Source: UBA2144 sp043819035 (GTDB lineage: Bacteria; Patescibacteriota; Gracilibacteria; Peribacterales; Peribacteraceae). Taken from it: a stretch of DNA of 5,261 nucleotides. Positions 1 through 4,928 of this stretch are shown one piece after another. The DNA is taken from the NCBI GenBank assembly GCA_043819035.1, contig JBDRFD010000028.1:1-5261 (forward strand). The letters are read 5' to 3'. Both the position numbers and the translations under genes were made by a program. Numbering within the stretch: the first letter of the stretch is position 1; each line of letters starts with the position of its first letter. The notes beneath the pieces are model-generated. The model had not been told where the DNA came from. It did no database searches and was given only the letters and a program-made list of their open reading frames with translations.

Positions 1-534
1 ATCGCTCCCAAGAAGGCTAACCTAATTGCCAAGATGATCCGTGGGATGACGGTTCCTCAGGCGCTGGAGTCTTTGGAGAGGACCAATAAACAAGCAGCAC
101 GTATTCTCGAGGATCTACTTAAGTCCGCGATGGCCAATGCGCAGAATAATGATAATCAGGATCCGCGTGAGCTCGTGATCAAGTCTCTTATTGTGAACCA
201 GGGGCAGGCATATCACAGGGGTGTGCCTATGGCTCGCGGGCGTGTGCGTCCGATGAGGAAGTTTTTGAGTCATATTACGTTGACGTTGGGATTGGTCGGC
301 AAGGAAGAAAAAAAGGAAAAAAAAGAAAAAAAGGAAAAAGTGGCTTCACAGAAGCCTAAAAAGGATGTAAAAAAGGAGAGTACTCAGAAGAAGTCACAGG
401 ATTTAGAGGAAGGTTCTTCCCCCCCTCGACCCAGCTCGGGGCGGGCCAAGAAGAAAACCGCCTCCACTCCCAAGGTTTCTGCTGTTTACACTGAGCAAAG
501 TCGAAGTGAGCTAAAGTCTTCCCCCAAAAAATAA
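1..534 (+). CDS. rplV: 50S ribosomal protein L22, 5' partial, with long Lys/Glu tail
   Basis: L22 binds 23S rRNA; its globular part lies near the peptide exit and its beta-hairpin lines the tunnel. The frame is open from base 1, and the first residues (IAPKKANLIAKMIRG) align with the start of the L22 fold, so roughly a dozen N-terminal residues lie outside the window. The family signatures NKQAARILEDLLKSAMANAQNN and ARGRVRPMRKFLSHITL (the hairpin and terminal strand) are visible. The conserved core ends near base 290. About 78 further residues form a low-complexity tail: first a Lys/Glu run (KEEKKEKKEKKEK), then a Ser/Pro/Lys-rich stretch. Typical L22 is about 110 residues, so the tail nearly doubles it. 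The stop TAA shares one base with the S3 start (TAATG), implying translational coupling. Identity is certain; the role of the tail is unknown. Confidence 0.95.
   Translation: MAPKKANLIAKMIRGMTVPQALESLERTNKQAARILEDLLKSAMANAQNNDNQDPRELVIKSLIVNQGQAYHRGVPMARGRVRPMRKFLSHITLTLGLVGKEEKKEKKEKKEKVASQKPKKDVKKESTQKKSQDLEEGSSPPRPSSGRAKKKTASTPKVSAVYTEQSRSELKSSPKK
308..339 (+). repeat. A-run low-complexity tract in L22 tail
   Basis: Runs of 7, 8, 7 and 5 adenines (308-314, 317-324, 326-332, 335-339) are separated by one or two Gs and encode the Lys/Glu run of the L22 tail. Two copies of A-AAA-AAG (309-315 and 327-333) are in the zero-frame phase used by -1 slippery sites. The tract may be prone to replication, transcription or ribosomal slippage; this is inferred only from sequence. 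Confidence 0.8.
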
Positions 535-1208
535 TGGGTCAGAAAGTAAATGCCAACGGCCTAAGACTTGGAATCACTCATTCCTGGTCCAGTACCTGGT
601 TTGCAGAAGGGAAGAAGTACCGCGACCTTTTTCTGCAGGATACGCTCATCAAGCGCTATGTTGCGGACAGGTTTAAGGATGCTGGCATAAGCGAAATTCA
701 TATCGATCGCAGTAAGAAGATCTCTCTGGCTATTCACACCAGCAAGCCGGGTGTGATTATCGGGAAGCAGGGTGCGGCTATAGAAGAACTTAGGAAAGAT
801 CTGGAGAAGAAGTTTGGCGGATCTTTTGAAGTTAACATTCAAGAGATTCGCAGCCCCGATAGCGATGCTTTCGTGGTTGCCGAAACTGTTCAAGGGCAGA
901 TTCAGAGGCGCATGCCTTACCGCCGTGCGGCTAAGATGGCGATTGAGAAGGCGATGCAAGCGGGTGCAGTGGGGATCAAAATCCGTGTCTCCGGACGCCT
1001 AAATGGCGCTGAAATTGCCCGATCAGAACTCTTTAAAGAGGGGAATATTCCTTTACAGACCCTGAGAGCCAATGTGCAGTTCGCCAAGCGCGGTGCATTG
1101 ACAACGTATGGGACGATTGGTGTACAGGTCTGGGTCTATAAGGGAATGATCTTCCGCAAGGTTGAGCATATTCAAACCTCCACTCTATCTGATTCCGAAC
1201 ATTCGTAA
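534..1208 (+). CDS. rpsC: 30S ribosomal protein S3
   Basis: S3 is a component of the 30S head at the mRNA entry channel. The product is 224 residues, close to the usual 210-235. It opens with the family signature MGQKVNANGLRLGI. A type-2 KH domain spans about residues 40-110, with GXXG loop G77-K-Q-G80 inside HTSKPGVIIGKQGAAIEEL. The C-terminal S3 domain (about 115-205) contains RRMPYRRAAKMA, SGRLNGAEIARSE and TTYGTIGVQVWVYKG. R130, R131 and K134 sit where E. coli Arg131/Arg132/Lys135 line the mRNA entry site linked to mRNA unwinding. The ATG overlaps the L22 TAA by one base, and the S3 stop overlaps the L16 ATG the same way. No Shine-Dalgarno sequence is visible; the bases just upstream are C- and A-rich. 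Unlike several neighbours it has no long tail. Confidence 0.97.
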   Translation: MGQKVNANGLRLGITHSWSSTWFAEGKKYRDLFLQDTLIKRYVADRFKDAGISEIHIDRSKKISLAIHTSKPGVIIGKQGAAIEELRKDLEKKFGGSFEVNIQEIRSPDSDAFVVAETVQGQIQRRMPYRRAAKMAIEKAMQAGAVGIKIRVSGRLNGAEIARSELFKEGNIPLQTLRANVQFAKRGALTTYGTIGVQVWVYKGMIFRKVEHIQTSTLSDSEHS

Positions 1209-1627
1209 TGCTTGAGCCCAAAAAATCAAAGCATCGAAAGCACCACCGACGCCGTGGAGCGTTCCGTGGTACAGCACAACGTGGGCACATGCTGGCATTT
1301 GGATCGGTAGGGCTGAAGGTGCTTTCAAATGGAGAAGTGACAGCACGGCAGCTGGAGGCGGCAAGGCGTGCAATGACACACTCCGTACAGCGTGGAGGAA
1401 AGATTTGGGTGCGTGTGTTCCCTCATACACCTGTAACCAGGAAGGCGGCAGAAGTCCCTATGGGATCAGGAAAAGGAGCTCCGGAGTATTTTGCCGCAGC
1501 CGTGAAGGCAGGAACGATTCTTTTTGAGATGGATGGGATTGCGGAGGCGGCAGCACGCGAGGCTTTGCGCCTTGCCGGACACAAAATTCCAATGAAGACC
1601 AAGATTGTTACCCGTGTTACCCGCTAA
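1208..1627 (+). CDS. rplP: 50S ribosomal protein L16
   Basis: L16 organises the A-site/central protuberance region of the 50S subunit. The product has the normal length (139 residues). Signatures run throughout: MLEPKKSKHRKHH at the N-terminus, TARQLEAARRAMTHSVQRGG (about 45-64), KIWVRVFPHTPVTRK, and MGSGKGAPEYF (85-95), then AREALRLAGHKIP near the end. The residue aligned with E. coli Arg81, which is the arginine hydroxylated by YcfD/RoxA, is Pro84 here (AEVPMGSGKG), so that modification cannot occur at this position. The start is TAATG-coupled to S3. The gene ends with tandem stops TAATAA, the second of which overlaps the L29 ATG. Confidence 0.97.
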   Translation: MLEPKKSKHRKHHRRRGAFRGTAQRGHMLAFGSVGLKVLSNGEVTARQLEAARRAMTHSVQRGGKIWVRVFPHTPVTRKAAEVPMGSGKGAPEYFAAAVKAGTILFEMDGIAEAAAREALRLAGHKIPMKTKIVTRVTR

Positions 1628-1629
1628 TA

Positions 1630-1881
1630 ATGGCTTCTATCCTCACCATTGCAGAGCTAAGGAAAATGCAATCGGAAGACTTGCTGCGCGAGCTTTGTGA
1701 GCAGGCGGCAATCGTGGCAAAGCTCAGGTTGGGTATCAAAATGAATAAAGAGAAGGACACGGGAAAATATCGCCGTGAAAAAAAACAGTTATCACGGATG
1801 CAAACGGTAATTACTGAAAATACTAAAAAGAGTCAGAGGATTGAATCCTCTGCGTCATCCGTCCCCTCCGTTTCCTCATGA
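1630..1881 (+). CDS. rpmC: 50S ribosomal protein L29
   Basis: L29 is a small two-helix protein at the rim of the polypeptide exit tunnel, next to L23 and part of the docking platform for trigger factor and SRP. The product is 83 residues against the usual 60-70. The L29 helical hairpin is seen as TIAELRKMQSEDLLREL (first helix), then AKLRLGIKMNKEKDTGKYRREKKQLSRMQTVITE (connecting segment and second helix). The last 20 or so residues are Ser-rich (SSASSVPSVSS) and lie outside the fold. The ATG lies two bases after the L16 stop and overlaps a second TAA. The stop is TGA within ATGA, shared with the S17 start. No Shine-Dalgarno sequence is visible. Confidence 0.93.
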   Translation: MASILTIAELRKMQSEDLLRELCEQAAIVAKLRLGIKMNKEKDTGKYRREKKQLSRMQTVITENTKKSQRIESSASSVPSVSS

Positions 1882-2345
1882 GAACTAAAAAAGGTATCGT
1901 CACAGCGGCCAAAATGATGAACACCGTCACGGTTGTAGAACATCGTGCTGTTTTCCATCCGATCTACAAGAAACGTTTCCGCCGCAGCAAGAAGTTCATG
2001 GCGGATAGCGAAGGAATTGAAGATTTACAGGAAGGTGACACGGTCATTATTTCCGAGTGCAAGCCACTGAGTAAACGTAAATATTTCAAGGTGATGGAAG
2101 TGGTCGAGCGCGTACCCCGAGTGAGTGAGTTTAAGGAAGATGAGGGAATCGAAGAAGCTGTTCATGGAAAGAAAGAAGAGACGGATGAAACGGAATCTGG
2201 AATCAGGAATCAGGAATCTGTGAAGGATGGTGAAGCTAAGCCGGATTCCGGATTCCGGATTCCCGTCGCGGATCGGCCGCGCCGAGACGGGCCTGATTCC
2301 GAAACTCAAGATTCTAGTTCAACTTCCGATAAGCCTGCATCATGA
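1878..2345 (+). CDS. rpsQ: 30S ribosomal protein S17 with repeat-derived C-terminal extension
   Basis: S17 is a primary 16S rRNA-binding OB-fold protein of the 30S body. The core, residues 1-80, carries the S17 signatures KGIVTAAKMMNTVTVVEHR, FHPIYKKRFRRSKKFMADSE and GDTVIISECKPLSKRKYFKVMEVVE. Typical S17 is about 80-90 residues; this one is 155. The extra 70-odd residues are acidic and polar with no recognisable fold. Part of the extension is simply translated tandem DNA: ESGIRNQES (106-114) comes from a GGAATCW heptamer array and PDSGFRIP (122-129) from an inverted GGATTCC array. The start overlaps the L29 stop (ATGA) and the stop overlaps the L14 start (ATGA). The extension therefore appears to have been inserted without breaking coupling. 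Core identity is certain; the tail may be non-functional. Confidence 0.95.
   Translation: MRTKKGIVTAAKMMNTVTVVEHRAVFHPIYKKRFRRSKKFMADSEGIEDLQEGDTVIISECKPLSKRKYFKVMEVVERVPRVSEFKEDEGIEEAVHGKKEETDETESGIRNQESVKDGEAKPDSGFRIPVADRPRRDGPDSETQDSSSTSDKPAS
2192..2219 (+). repeat. Heptamer direct repeat, GGAATCW x4
   Basis: Four perfect contiguous 7-bp units (GGAATCT, GGAATCA, GGAATCA, GGAATCT) lie within the S17 tail. Read on the other strand in shifted register, the middle of the array is CTGATTC repeated, which fits a CTG-N4 pattern shared with two other arrays in the window. The array pairs with the inverted array at 2243-2263 and with TGATTCC at 2294-2300. Confidence 0.9.
2243..2263 (+). repeat. 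Inverted heptamer array, GGATTCC x3
   Basis: Three perfect contiguous 7-bp units whose complement, GGAATCC, matches the upstream GGAATCW array. Bases 2244-2263 can pair with 2199-2218 over 18 of 20 positions: three 6-bp blocks separated by single A-G mismatches, with a 25-base loop. A further inverted copy, CCTGATTCC (2292-2300), is a perfect 9-bp complement of 2199-2207. Confidence 0.9.
2262..2291 (+). repeat. GC-rich nested inverted repeat in S17 tail
   Basis: CCCGTC (2262-2267) is complementary to GACGGG (2286-2291), and inside it GCGG (2268-2271) is complementary to CCGC (2277-2280) around a 5-base loop. Together this would be a compact 10-bp GC-rich hairpin with a 5-base bulge, about 50 bp before the L14 start. 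No T-run follows, so it does not look like an intrinsic terminator. Folding is inferred by eye. Confidence 0.55.
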
Positions 2346-2710
2346 TACAGGTCCAAACCATACTCGGCGTTGCGGATAACACAGGAGCCAAGAGCGTCAT
2401 GTGCGTCAAAGTGCTGGGCGGCTCCAGGCGGCGCTGTGCGAGTATCGGAGACGTGATTGTGGTTTCGGTGAAGTCCGCAGCACCACGTGGTATTGTCAAA
2501 AGGAAAGCGGTAGAGAAGGCTGTGGTGGTACGCACAAAGAAACTCATTCGTCGCAAAGATGGCAGCGGCATCCGTTTTGATGACAATGCCTGCATCATTA
2601 TCGGAGGGGATGGCCTCCCGAAGGGGACGCGCGTGTTTGGCCCTGTAGCCAGAGAGCTGCGCGTCAAAGGATTTCAGAAGATTATTTCCCTTGCCCCCGA
2701 CGTCTTATGA
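2342..2710 (+). CDS. rplN: 50S ribosomal protein L14
   Basis: L14 sits on the subunit interface of the 50S, where it forms bridges with 16S rRNA and is the target of the silencing factor RsfS. At 122 residues it has exactly the usual length and no tail, in contrast to its neighbours. The signatures are MIQVQTILGVADNTGAKSVMCVKVLGG at the N-terminus, then GDVIVVSVKSAAPRG and KRKAVEKAVVVRTKK, FDDNACIIIGGDGLPKGTRVFGPVARELR, and the C-terminal KIISLAPDVL. The start shares ATGA with the S17 stop and the end shares ATGA with the L24 start. No Shine-Dalgarno sequence is present; the repeat-rich end of S17 lies directly upstream. Confidence 0.98.
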   Translation: MIQVQTILGVADNTGAKSVMCVKVLGGSRRRCASIGDVIVVSVKSAAPRGIVKRKAVEKAVVVRTKKLIRRKDGSGIRFDDNACIIIGGDGLPKGTRVFGPVARELRVKGFQKIISLAPDVL

Positions 2711-3300
2711 AACTTCATACAGGCGATCAGGTGGTCGTTATTACCGGCAAGGACAAGGGGAAAACCGGAAAAGTGCTGCGCGTTCTGGAGAGTGCAGATC
2801 GTATTGTTGTAAGTGATGTGAACATGCGTACCAAACACTTGCGTAAGCAGCCAAATCGTCAGGGGCAAATCATTCGCTACGAAGCATCTCTCCCGATCAG
2901 CAATGTTATGCTGGTGGACTCAAAAACCAAGAAGCGCACACGCATCGGTTTTGTTGTGGATGAGAAAGGCAAGAAGAAGCGCATTGCAAAGAAGAGCGGG
3001 GAGGCGGTTGTAATGATGAAGGTGGAAGTGAAGAAGGAGCCTCAGAAAAAAGCCTCAACATCTACTAAGGAGCCACGCTTAAGCGGGGCGTCGGAAAAAG
3101 AAGAAAAAAAGGCAAAAAAGGCAAAAAAGGATGAACGTGTTGGAGCACCTGAGAAGCAACCGTTCTGGAAAGGTCTTGGTTTTGGAGCGGAGGCGATGGA
3201 AGAAGCCGATGTGAAGGAGGGTTCGCACATGAAAGAAGATCGCGCTGTTCCGGATCAAGGCAAGACCCCCGACACCTTTACCCACCAACGTGGTTCATGA
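2707..3300 (+). CDS. rplX: 50S ribosomal protein L24 with long charged tail
   Basis: L24 is an assembly-initiator protein that binds 23S rRNA domain I and lies at the exit-tunnel rim. Residues 1-105 are the normal L24: a KOW motif near the start (TGDQVVVITGKDKGKTGKVLRV), the conserved segment NMRTKHLRKQPNRQGQI, and the C-terminal GFVVDEKGKKKRIAKKSGEA. Full-length L24 usually stops here. This protein continues to 197 residues with a tail of about 90: a KEEKKAKKAKKDE block (131-143), then an unexpectedly aromatic segment QPFWKGLGFG (151-160), then an acidic and polar end. The start is coupled to L14 and the stop to L5, both through ATGA. Inside the tail, AAGGAGG (3214-3220) precedes an in-frame ATG (3229), the only strong Shine-Dalgarno-to-ATG spacing I see in the window. 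Confidence 0.95.
   Translation: MKLHTGDQVVVITGKDKGKTGKVLRVLESADRIVVSDVNMRTKHLRKQPNRQGQIIRYEASLPISNVMLVDSKTKKRTRIGFVVDEKGKKKRIAKKSGEAVVMMKVEVKKEPQKKASTSTKEPRLSGASEKEEKKAKKAKKDERVGAPEKQPFWKGLGFGAEAMEEADVKEGSHMKEDRAVPDQGKTPDTFTHQRGS
3105..3131 (+). repeat. 9-bp tandem repeat, AAAAAAGGM x3
   Basis: Two copies of AAAAAAGGC and one of AAAAAAGGA lie in tandem, in frame, and encode Lys-Lys-Ala/Asp units of the L24 tail. Each unit places A-AAA-AAG in the zero-frame phase (3105-3111, 3114-3120, 3123-3129). A -1 slip at any of them would reach TGA at 3132-3134. Confidence 0.8.
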
Positions 3301-3971
3301 AGTTTGCATCTCTCCATGATCGGCTTCGCGGTCCTATTGCCCAGGACATGAAGAAAGAGCTAAAGATCCGCAACTACTACGCTCTGCCGCGCATAGAAAA
3401 GGTGGTTGTGAATGTAGGCATCAACAAATCGAAGATGGATAGCAAAGAAATGCATGCGTACATCGCGGATTGTCTCATGAAAATAACAGGTCAGAAACCG
3501 GTTTTCACCAAGACACGCACTGCTATTTCAAACTTTAAAACCCGCGAAGGAATGGTGGTGGGTGCCATGGTGACTTTGCGCGGAAAGAAGATGGAGGAAT
3601 TTCTGGATCGATTGCTGCATTACGCTCTTCCACGTGTGCGCGACTTCCGTGGAATTTCTGCGAATCTAGATGGGCATGGCAATTTCGCAATCGGCATTCG
3701 TGATCACTCCATTTTCCCGGAAGTCCCCCTGCCTGATGTCAAACAACTTTTTGGCTTACAGATCCAGATTACTACTACTACCGATAGCGATGACGAAGCG
3801 CGTGCGCTGCTGAAGAGCATTGGGATGCCGTTTAAGAAAGAGACTAAGCAGGATGTTCCCAGTGTCGCTCCTATGAATGAGAAGAAAAAAGGGCAAAAAG
3901 AGGAAAAAGGGAGTGATGGAGAAGAAGAAAACAAGATTTCAGATAATTCTGATGTAGAATCCCCATCCTAA
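3297..3971 (+). CDS. rplE: 50S ribosomal protein L5 with charged tail
   Basis: L5 binds 5S rRNA and contacts the P-site tRNA and the 30S head. Residues 1-180 form a complete L5: LRNYYALPRIEKVVVNVGI-like N-terminus (here LKIRNYYALPRIEKVVVNV), ITGQKPVFTKTRTAISNFKTREG, MVGAMVTLRGKKMEEFLDRL-like segment (about 86-106), LPRVRDFRGIS, and GNFAIGIRDHSIFPEV, ending at the family's usual LLKSIGMPFKK. About 44 further residues form a low-complexity Lys/Glu/Ser tail (EKKKGQKEEKGSDGEEEN and on). The start shares ATGA with the L24 stop. The gene ends with TAA and, unlike all upstream junctions, is followed by a 36-nt gap. The A-rich coding sequence of the tail is complementary to the T-rich gap. Confidence 0.96.
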   Translation: MKFASLHDRLRGPIAQDMKKELKIRNYYALPRIEKVVVNVGINKSKMDSKEMHAYIADCLMKITGQKPVFTKTRTAISNFKTREGMVVGAMVTLRGKKMEEFLDRLLHYALPRVRDFRGISANLDGHGNFAIGIRDHSIFPEVPLPDVKQLFGLQIQITTTTDSDDEARALLKSIGMPFKKETKQDVPSVAPMNEKKKGQKEEKGSDGEEENKISDNSDVESPS

Positions 3972-3998
3972 TCCCTTTTTACCCTTTTTTCTCTTTTT
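3885..3998 (+). repeat. Inverted A/G-rich and T/C-rich tracts across the L5 end
   Basis: Three A/G words in the L5 tail have exact complements in the gap before S14: AAAAAAGGG (3885-3893) with CCCTTTTTT (3982-3990), AAAAAGAG (3895-3902) with CTCTTTTT (3991-3998), and AAAAAGGGA (3904-3912) with TCCCTTTTT (3972-3980). The last two words of the second arm are in swapped order, so only one or two can pair at once. A stem could enclose the L5 stop codon (3969-3971). Confidence 0.6.
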
Positions 3999-4007
3999 AC
4001 ACTTTTT
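3972..4007 (+). promoter_or_regulatory. T-rich pyrimidine leader directly before S14
   Basis: This is the longest gap in the L22-S14 part of the cluster: 36 bases built from imperfect repeats of a C/T word followed by five or six Ts, ending directly at the S14 ATG. There is no Shine-Dalgarno sequence. U-rich leaders can aid initiation through S1 in SD-less genes; that role is inferred here. With no GC-rich stem before it, I do not call it a terminator. Confidence 0.4.
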
Positions 4008-4232
4008 ATGGCTAGAACCGCCCTCAAGAACAAGCAGAAATCCGATCTCCAGAAATATCTGAGGTCCAAAGCTGCAGGCAAGAAGCCCAAGTTTCCCACG
4101 CGGGTCTACAATCGTTGCGGACTCTGCGGCAGGCGCCACGGGTACATGCGATTCTTTGGAGTCTGCCGTATTTGTTTCCGTGAGCTCGCCTCCGAAGGCG
4201 AAATTCCGGGTGTTACTAAATCCTCTTGGTAA
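4008..4232 (+). CDS. rpsZ: 30S ribosomal protein S14, zinc-binding type
   Basis: S14 is a 30S head protein. The product has 74 residues. The zinc ribbon is intact: C37-X2-C40 and C53-X2-C56 in CGLCGRRHGYMRFFGVCRIC, followed by the hallmark FRELASEGEIPGVTKSSW end. This is the short Zn-type (about 61 residues usually) rather than the 100-residue zinc-free type, with about 12 extra residues at the N-terminus (MARTALKNKQKSDLQKYLRS). Start ATG follows the T-rich tract immediately; no Shine-Dalgarno sequence is present. In most bacteria S8 follows directly, but here an unrelated ORF intervenes five bases after the TAA. The zinc requirement means supply of this protein depends on zinc in organisms lacking a Zn-free paralogue; I cannot tell whether one exists. 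Confidence 0.96.
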   Translation: MARTALKNKQKSDLQKYLRSKAAGKKPKFPTRVYNRCGLCGRRHGYMRFFGVCRICFRELASEGEIPGVTKSSW

Positions 4233-4237
4233 ATTCT

Positions 4238-4522
4238 ATGAAACCTGAAATTCAACATCATGTGGCTACAATCGTGCAGACCCTTCCTGGAAACTGTACA
4301 GAATATGCAGAGTTTGAAGATCCTAAGGAAGGGAGAAGGGTTGCTGTTGAAGATAGGAATAGGCGCATAGAAGCTACAGAAAGACTGAGAAAGATGTGCG
4401 AAGAAGGAAAACGAGATGCTGTGATGTCTGTAGTGAGTGAATTACCAGGATATGAGCAAGTTTTCTTTGATTCGGTTCTTGAACCTGATACCGACGATTC
4501 TCCGTCAACTGTTAATTGTTAA
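4238..4522 (+). CDS. Unrecognised 94-residue protein inserted between S14 and S8
   Basis: I do not recognise this protein. ATG at 4238 gives 94 residues and follows the S14 stop by five bases; an upstream TTG (4226) in the same frame would overlap S14 and add four residues, which I judge less likely. No Shine-Dalgarno sequence is visible. It is soluble-looking, with no signal peptide or membrane segment. It is charged and mostly predicted helical by eye, notably DRNRRIEATERLRKMCEEGK (about 39-58), then an acidic end (EPDTDDSP). Two similar short stretches, IVQTLPG and VVSELPG, hint at a weak internal repeat. Six of eight arginines are AGA/AGG, whereas S8 next to it uses mostly CGN, suggesting a gene outside the highly expressed ribosomal set, perhaps acquired. 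The last residues (STVNC) are encoded by a heptamer repeat, so the native C-terminus may be slightly altered. Confidence 0.7.
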   Translation: MKPEIQHHVATIVQTLPGNCTEYAEFEDPKEGRRVAVEDRNRRIEATERLRKMCEEGKRDAVMSVVSELPGYEQVFFDSVLEPDTDDSPSTVNC

Positions 4523-4538
4523 CTGTTAACTGTTTATT
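4504..4538 (+). repeat. Heptamer array, GTTAACT-type x5, at the end of ORF94
   Basis: Five contiguous 7-bp units (GTCAACT, GTTAATT, GTTAACT, GTTAACT, GTTTATT) end exactly at the base before the S8 ATG. In shifted register they read CTGTTAA, TTGTTAA, CTGTTAA, CTGTTTA (4509-4536), fitting the CTG-N4 pattern seen in the other arrays. The array supplies the ORF94 stop (TAA, 4520-4522) and the whole 16-base ORF94-S8 spacer. Each GTTAAC is self-complementary. Confidence 0.85.
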
Positions 4539-4928
4539 ATGACTTACGTAACAGACCCCATCGGCGACCTCCTCACCCGCATGCGCAATGCGCAAAGTGC
4601 AAGAAAAGGGACATGCCAAGTGCCATGGTCTAGGACAAAAGAGCAACTTTGTGAACTTTTGCGCGACAATGGCTGGATAGCAGATGTCACCGTATCCGGA
4701 GAGGACCCGAAGAAGTTCATGATGGTGACATTCAATCCCGAAAAACCTGCTCTAGAACTGAAGAGGGTTTCCAAGCCCGGTCGACGTGTTTATAAGGGTA
4801 TGCAGGAATTACGTCCTGTTCTTCACGGATACGGCACGGCTATTCTGACTACGAGCCAAGGGCTTATGACTGATAAGCAAGCTCGTGAGAAGAAGGTTGG
4901 TGGAGAAGTGTTATGTACTGTTGCATAA
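4539..4928 (+). CDS. rpsH: 30S ribosomal protein S8
   Basis: S8 is a primary 16S rRNA binder in the central domain (helix 21) and, in E. coli, the translational repressor of the spc operon. The product has the normal length (129 residues). The N-terminal domain starts TDPIGDLLTRMRNAQSARK. The C-terminal domain shows the signatures RVSKPGRRVYKG, YGTAILTTSQGLMTDKQARE and the closing GGEVLCTVA. It is preceded directly by the GTTAACT array, with no Shine-Dalgarno sequence. The TAA overlaps an ATG by one base (TAATG), the same coupling arrangement as between L22/S3 and S3/L16, but here that ATG opens the 48-codon small frame rather than L6. I could not identify an S8-binding mimic of helix 21 by eye. 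Confidence 0.97.
   Translation: MTYVTDPIGDLLTRMRNAQSARKGTCQVPWSRTKEQLCELLRDNGWIADVTVSGEDPKKFMMVTFNPEKPALELKRVSKPGRRVYKGMQELRPVLHGYGTAILTTSQGLMTDKQAREKKVGGEVLCTVA

Noticed and set aside
408..440. Small hairpins in the L22 tail (GGAAG/CTTCC at 408-420 and CCCC-T-CGA/TCGGGG at about 422-439)
   Set aside because: Short stems, one with a bulge, in a composition-skewed region; expected by chance and not linked to a gene boundary.
1878..3300. UGA recoded as glycine (code 25)
   Set aside because: L29, S17, L14 and L24 all end at TGA in ATGA overlaps with the next gene exactly where the coding must stop, and no in-frame TGA occurs in any ribosomal gene here.
3972..4007. Terminator at the T-rich tract after L5
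   Set aside because: T-runs are present but there is no GC-rich stem before them; possible pairing is almost all A-T. S14 follows immediately.
4226..4237. TTG at 4226 as the start of the unknown gene after S14
   Set aside because: It would add only four residues and overlap the S14 end; the ATG at 4238, five bases after the stop, is the simpler start. It cannot be fully excluded because TTG/TAA overlap would also allow coupling.
561..4774. Several open frames on the minus strand and one on the plus strand (814-1002) inside ribosomal genes
   Set aside because: Each lies fully within or across a confidently identified ribosomal gene in another frame and its translation resembles no protein family; they are shadows of coding sequence.
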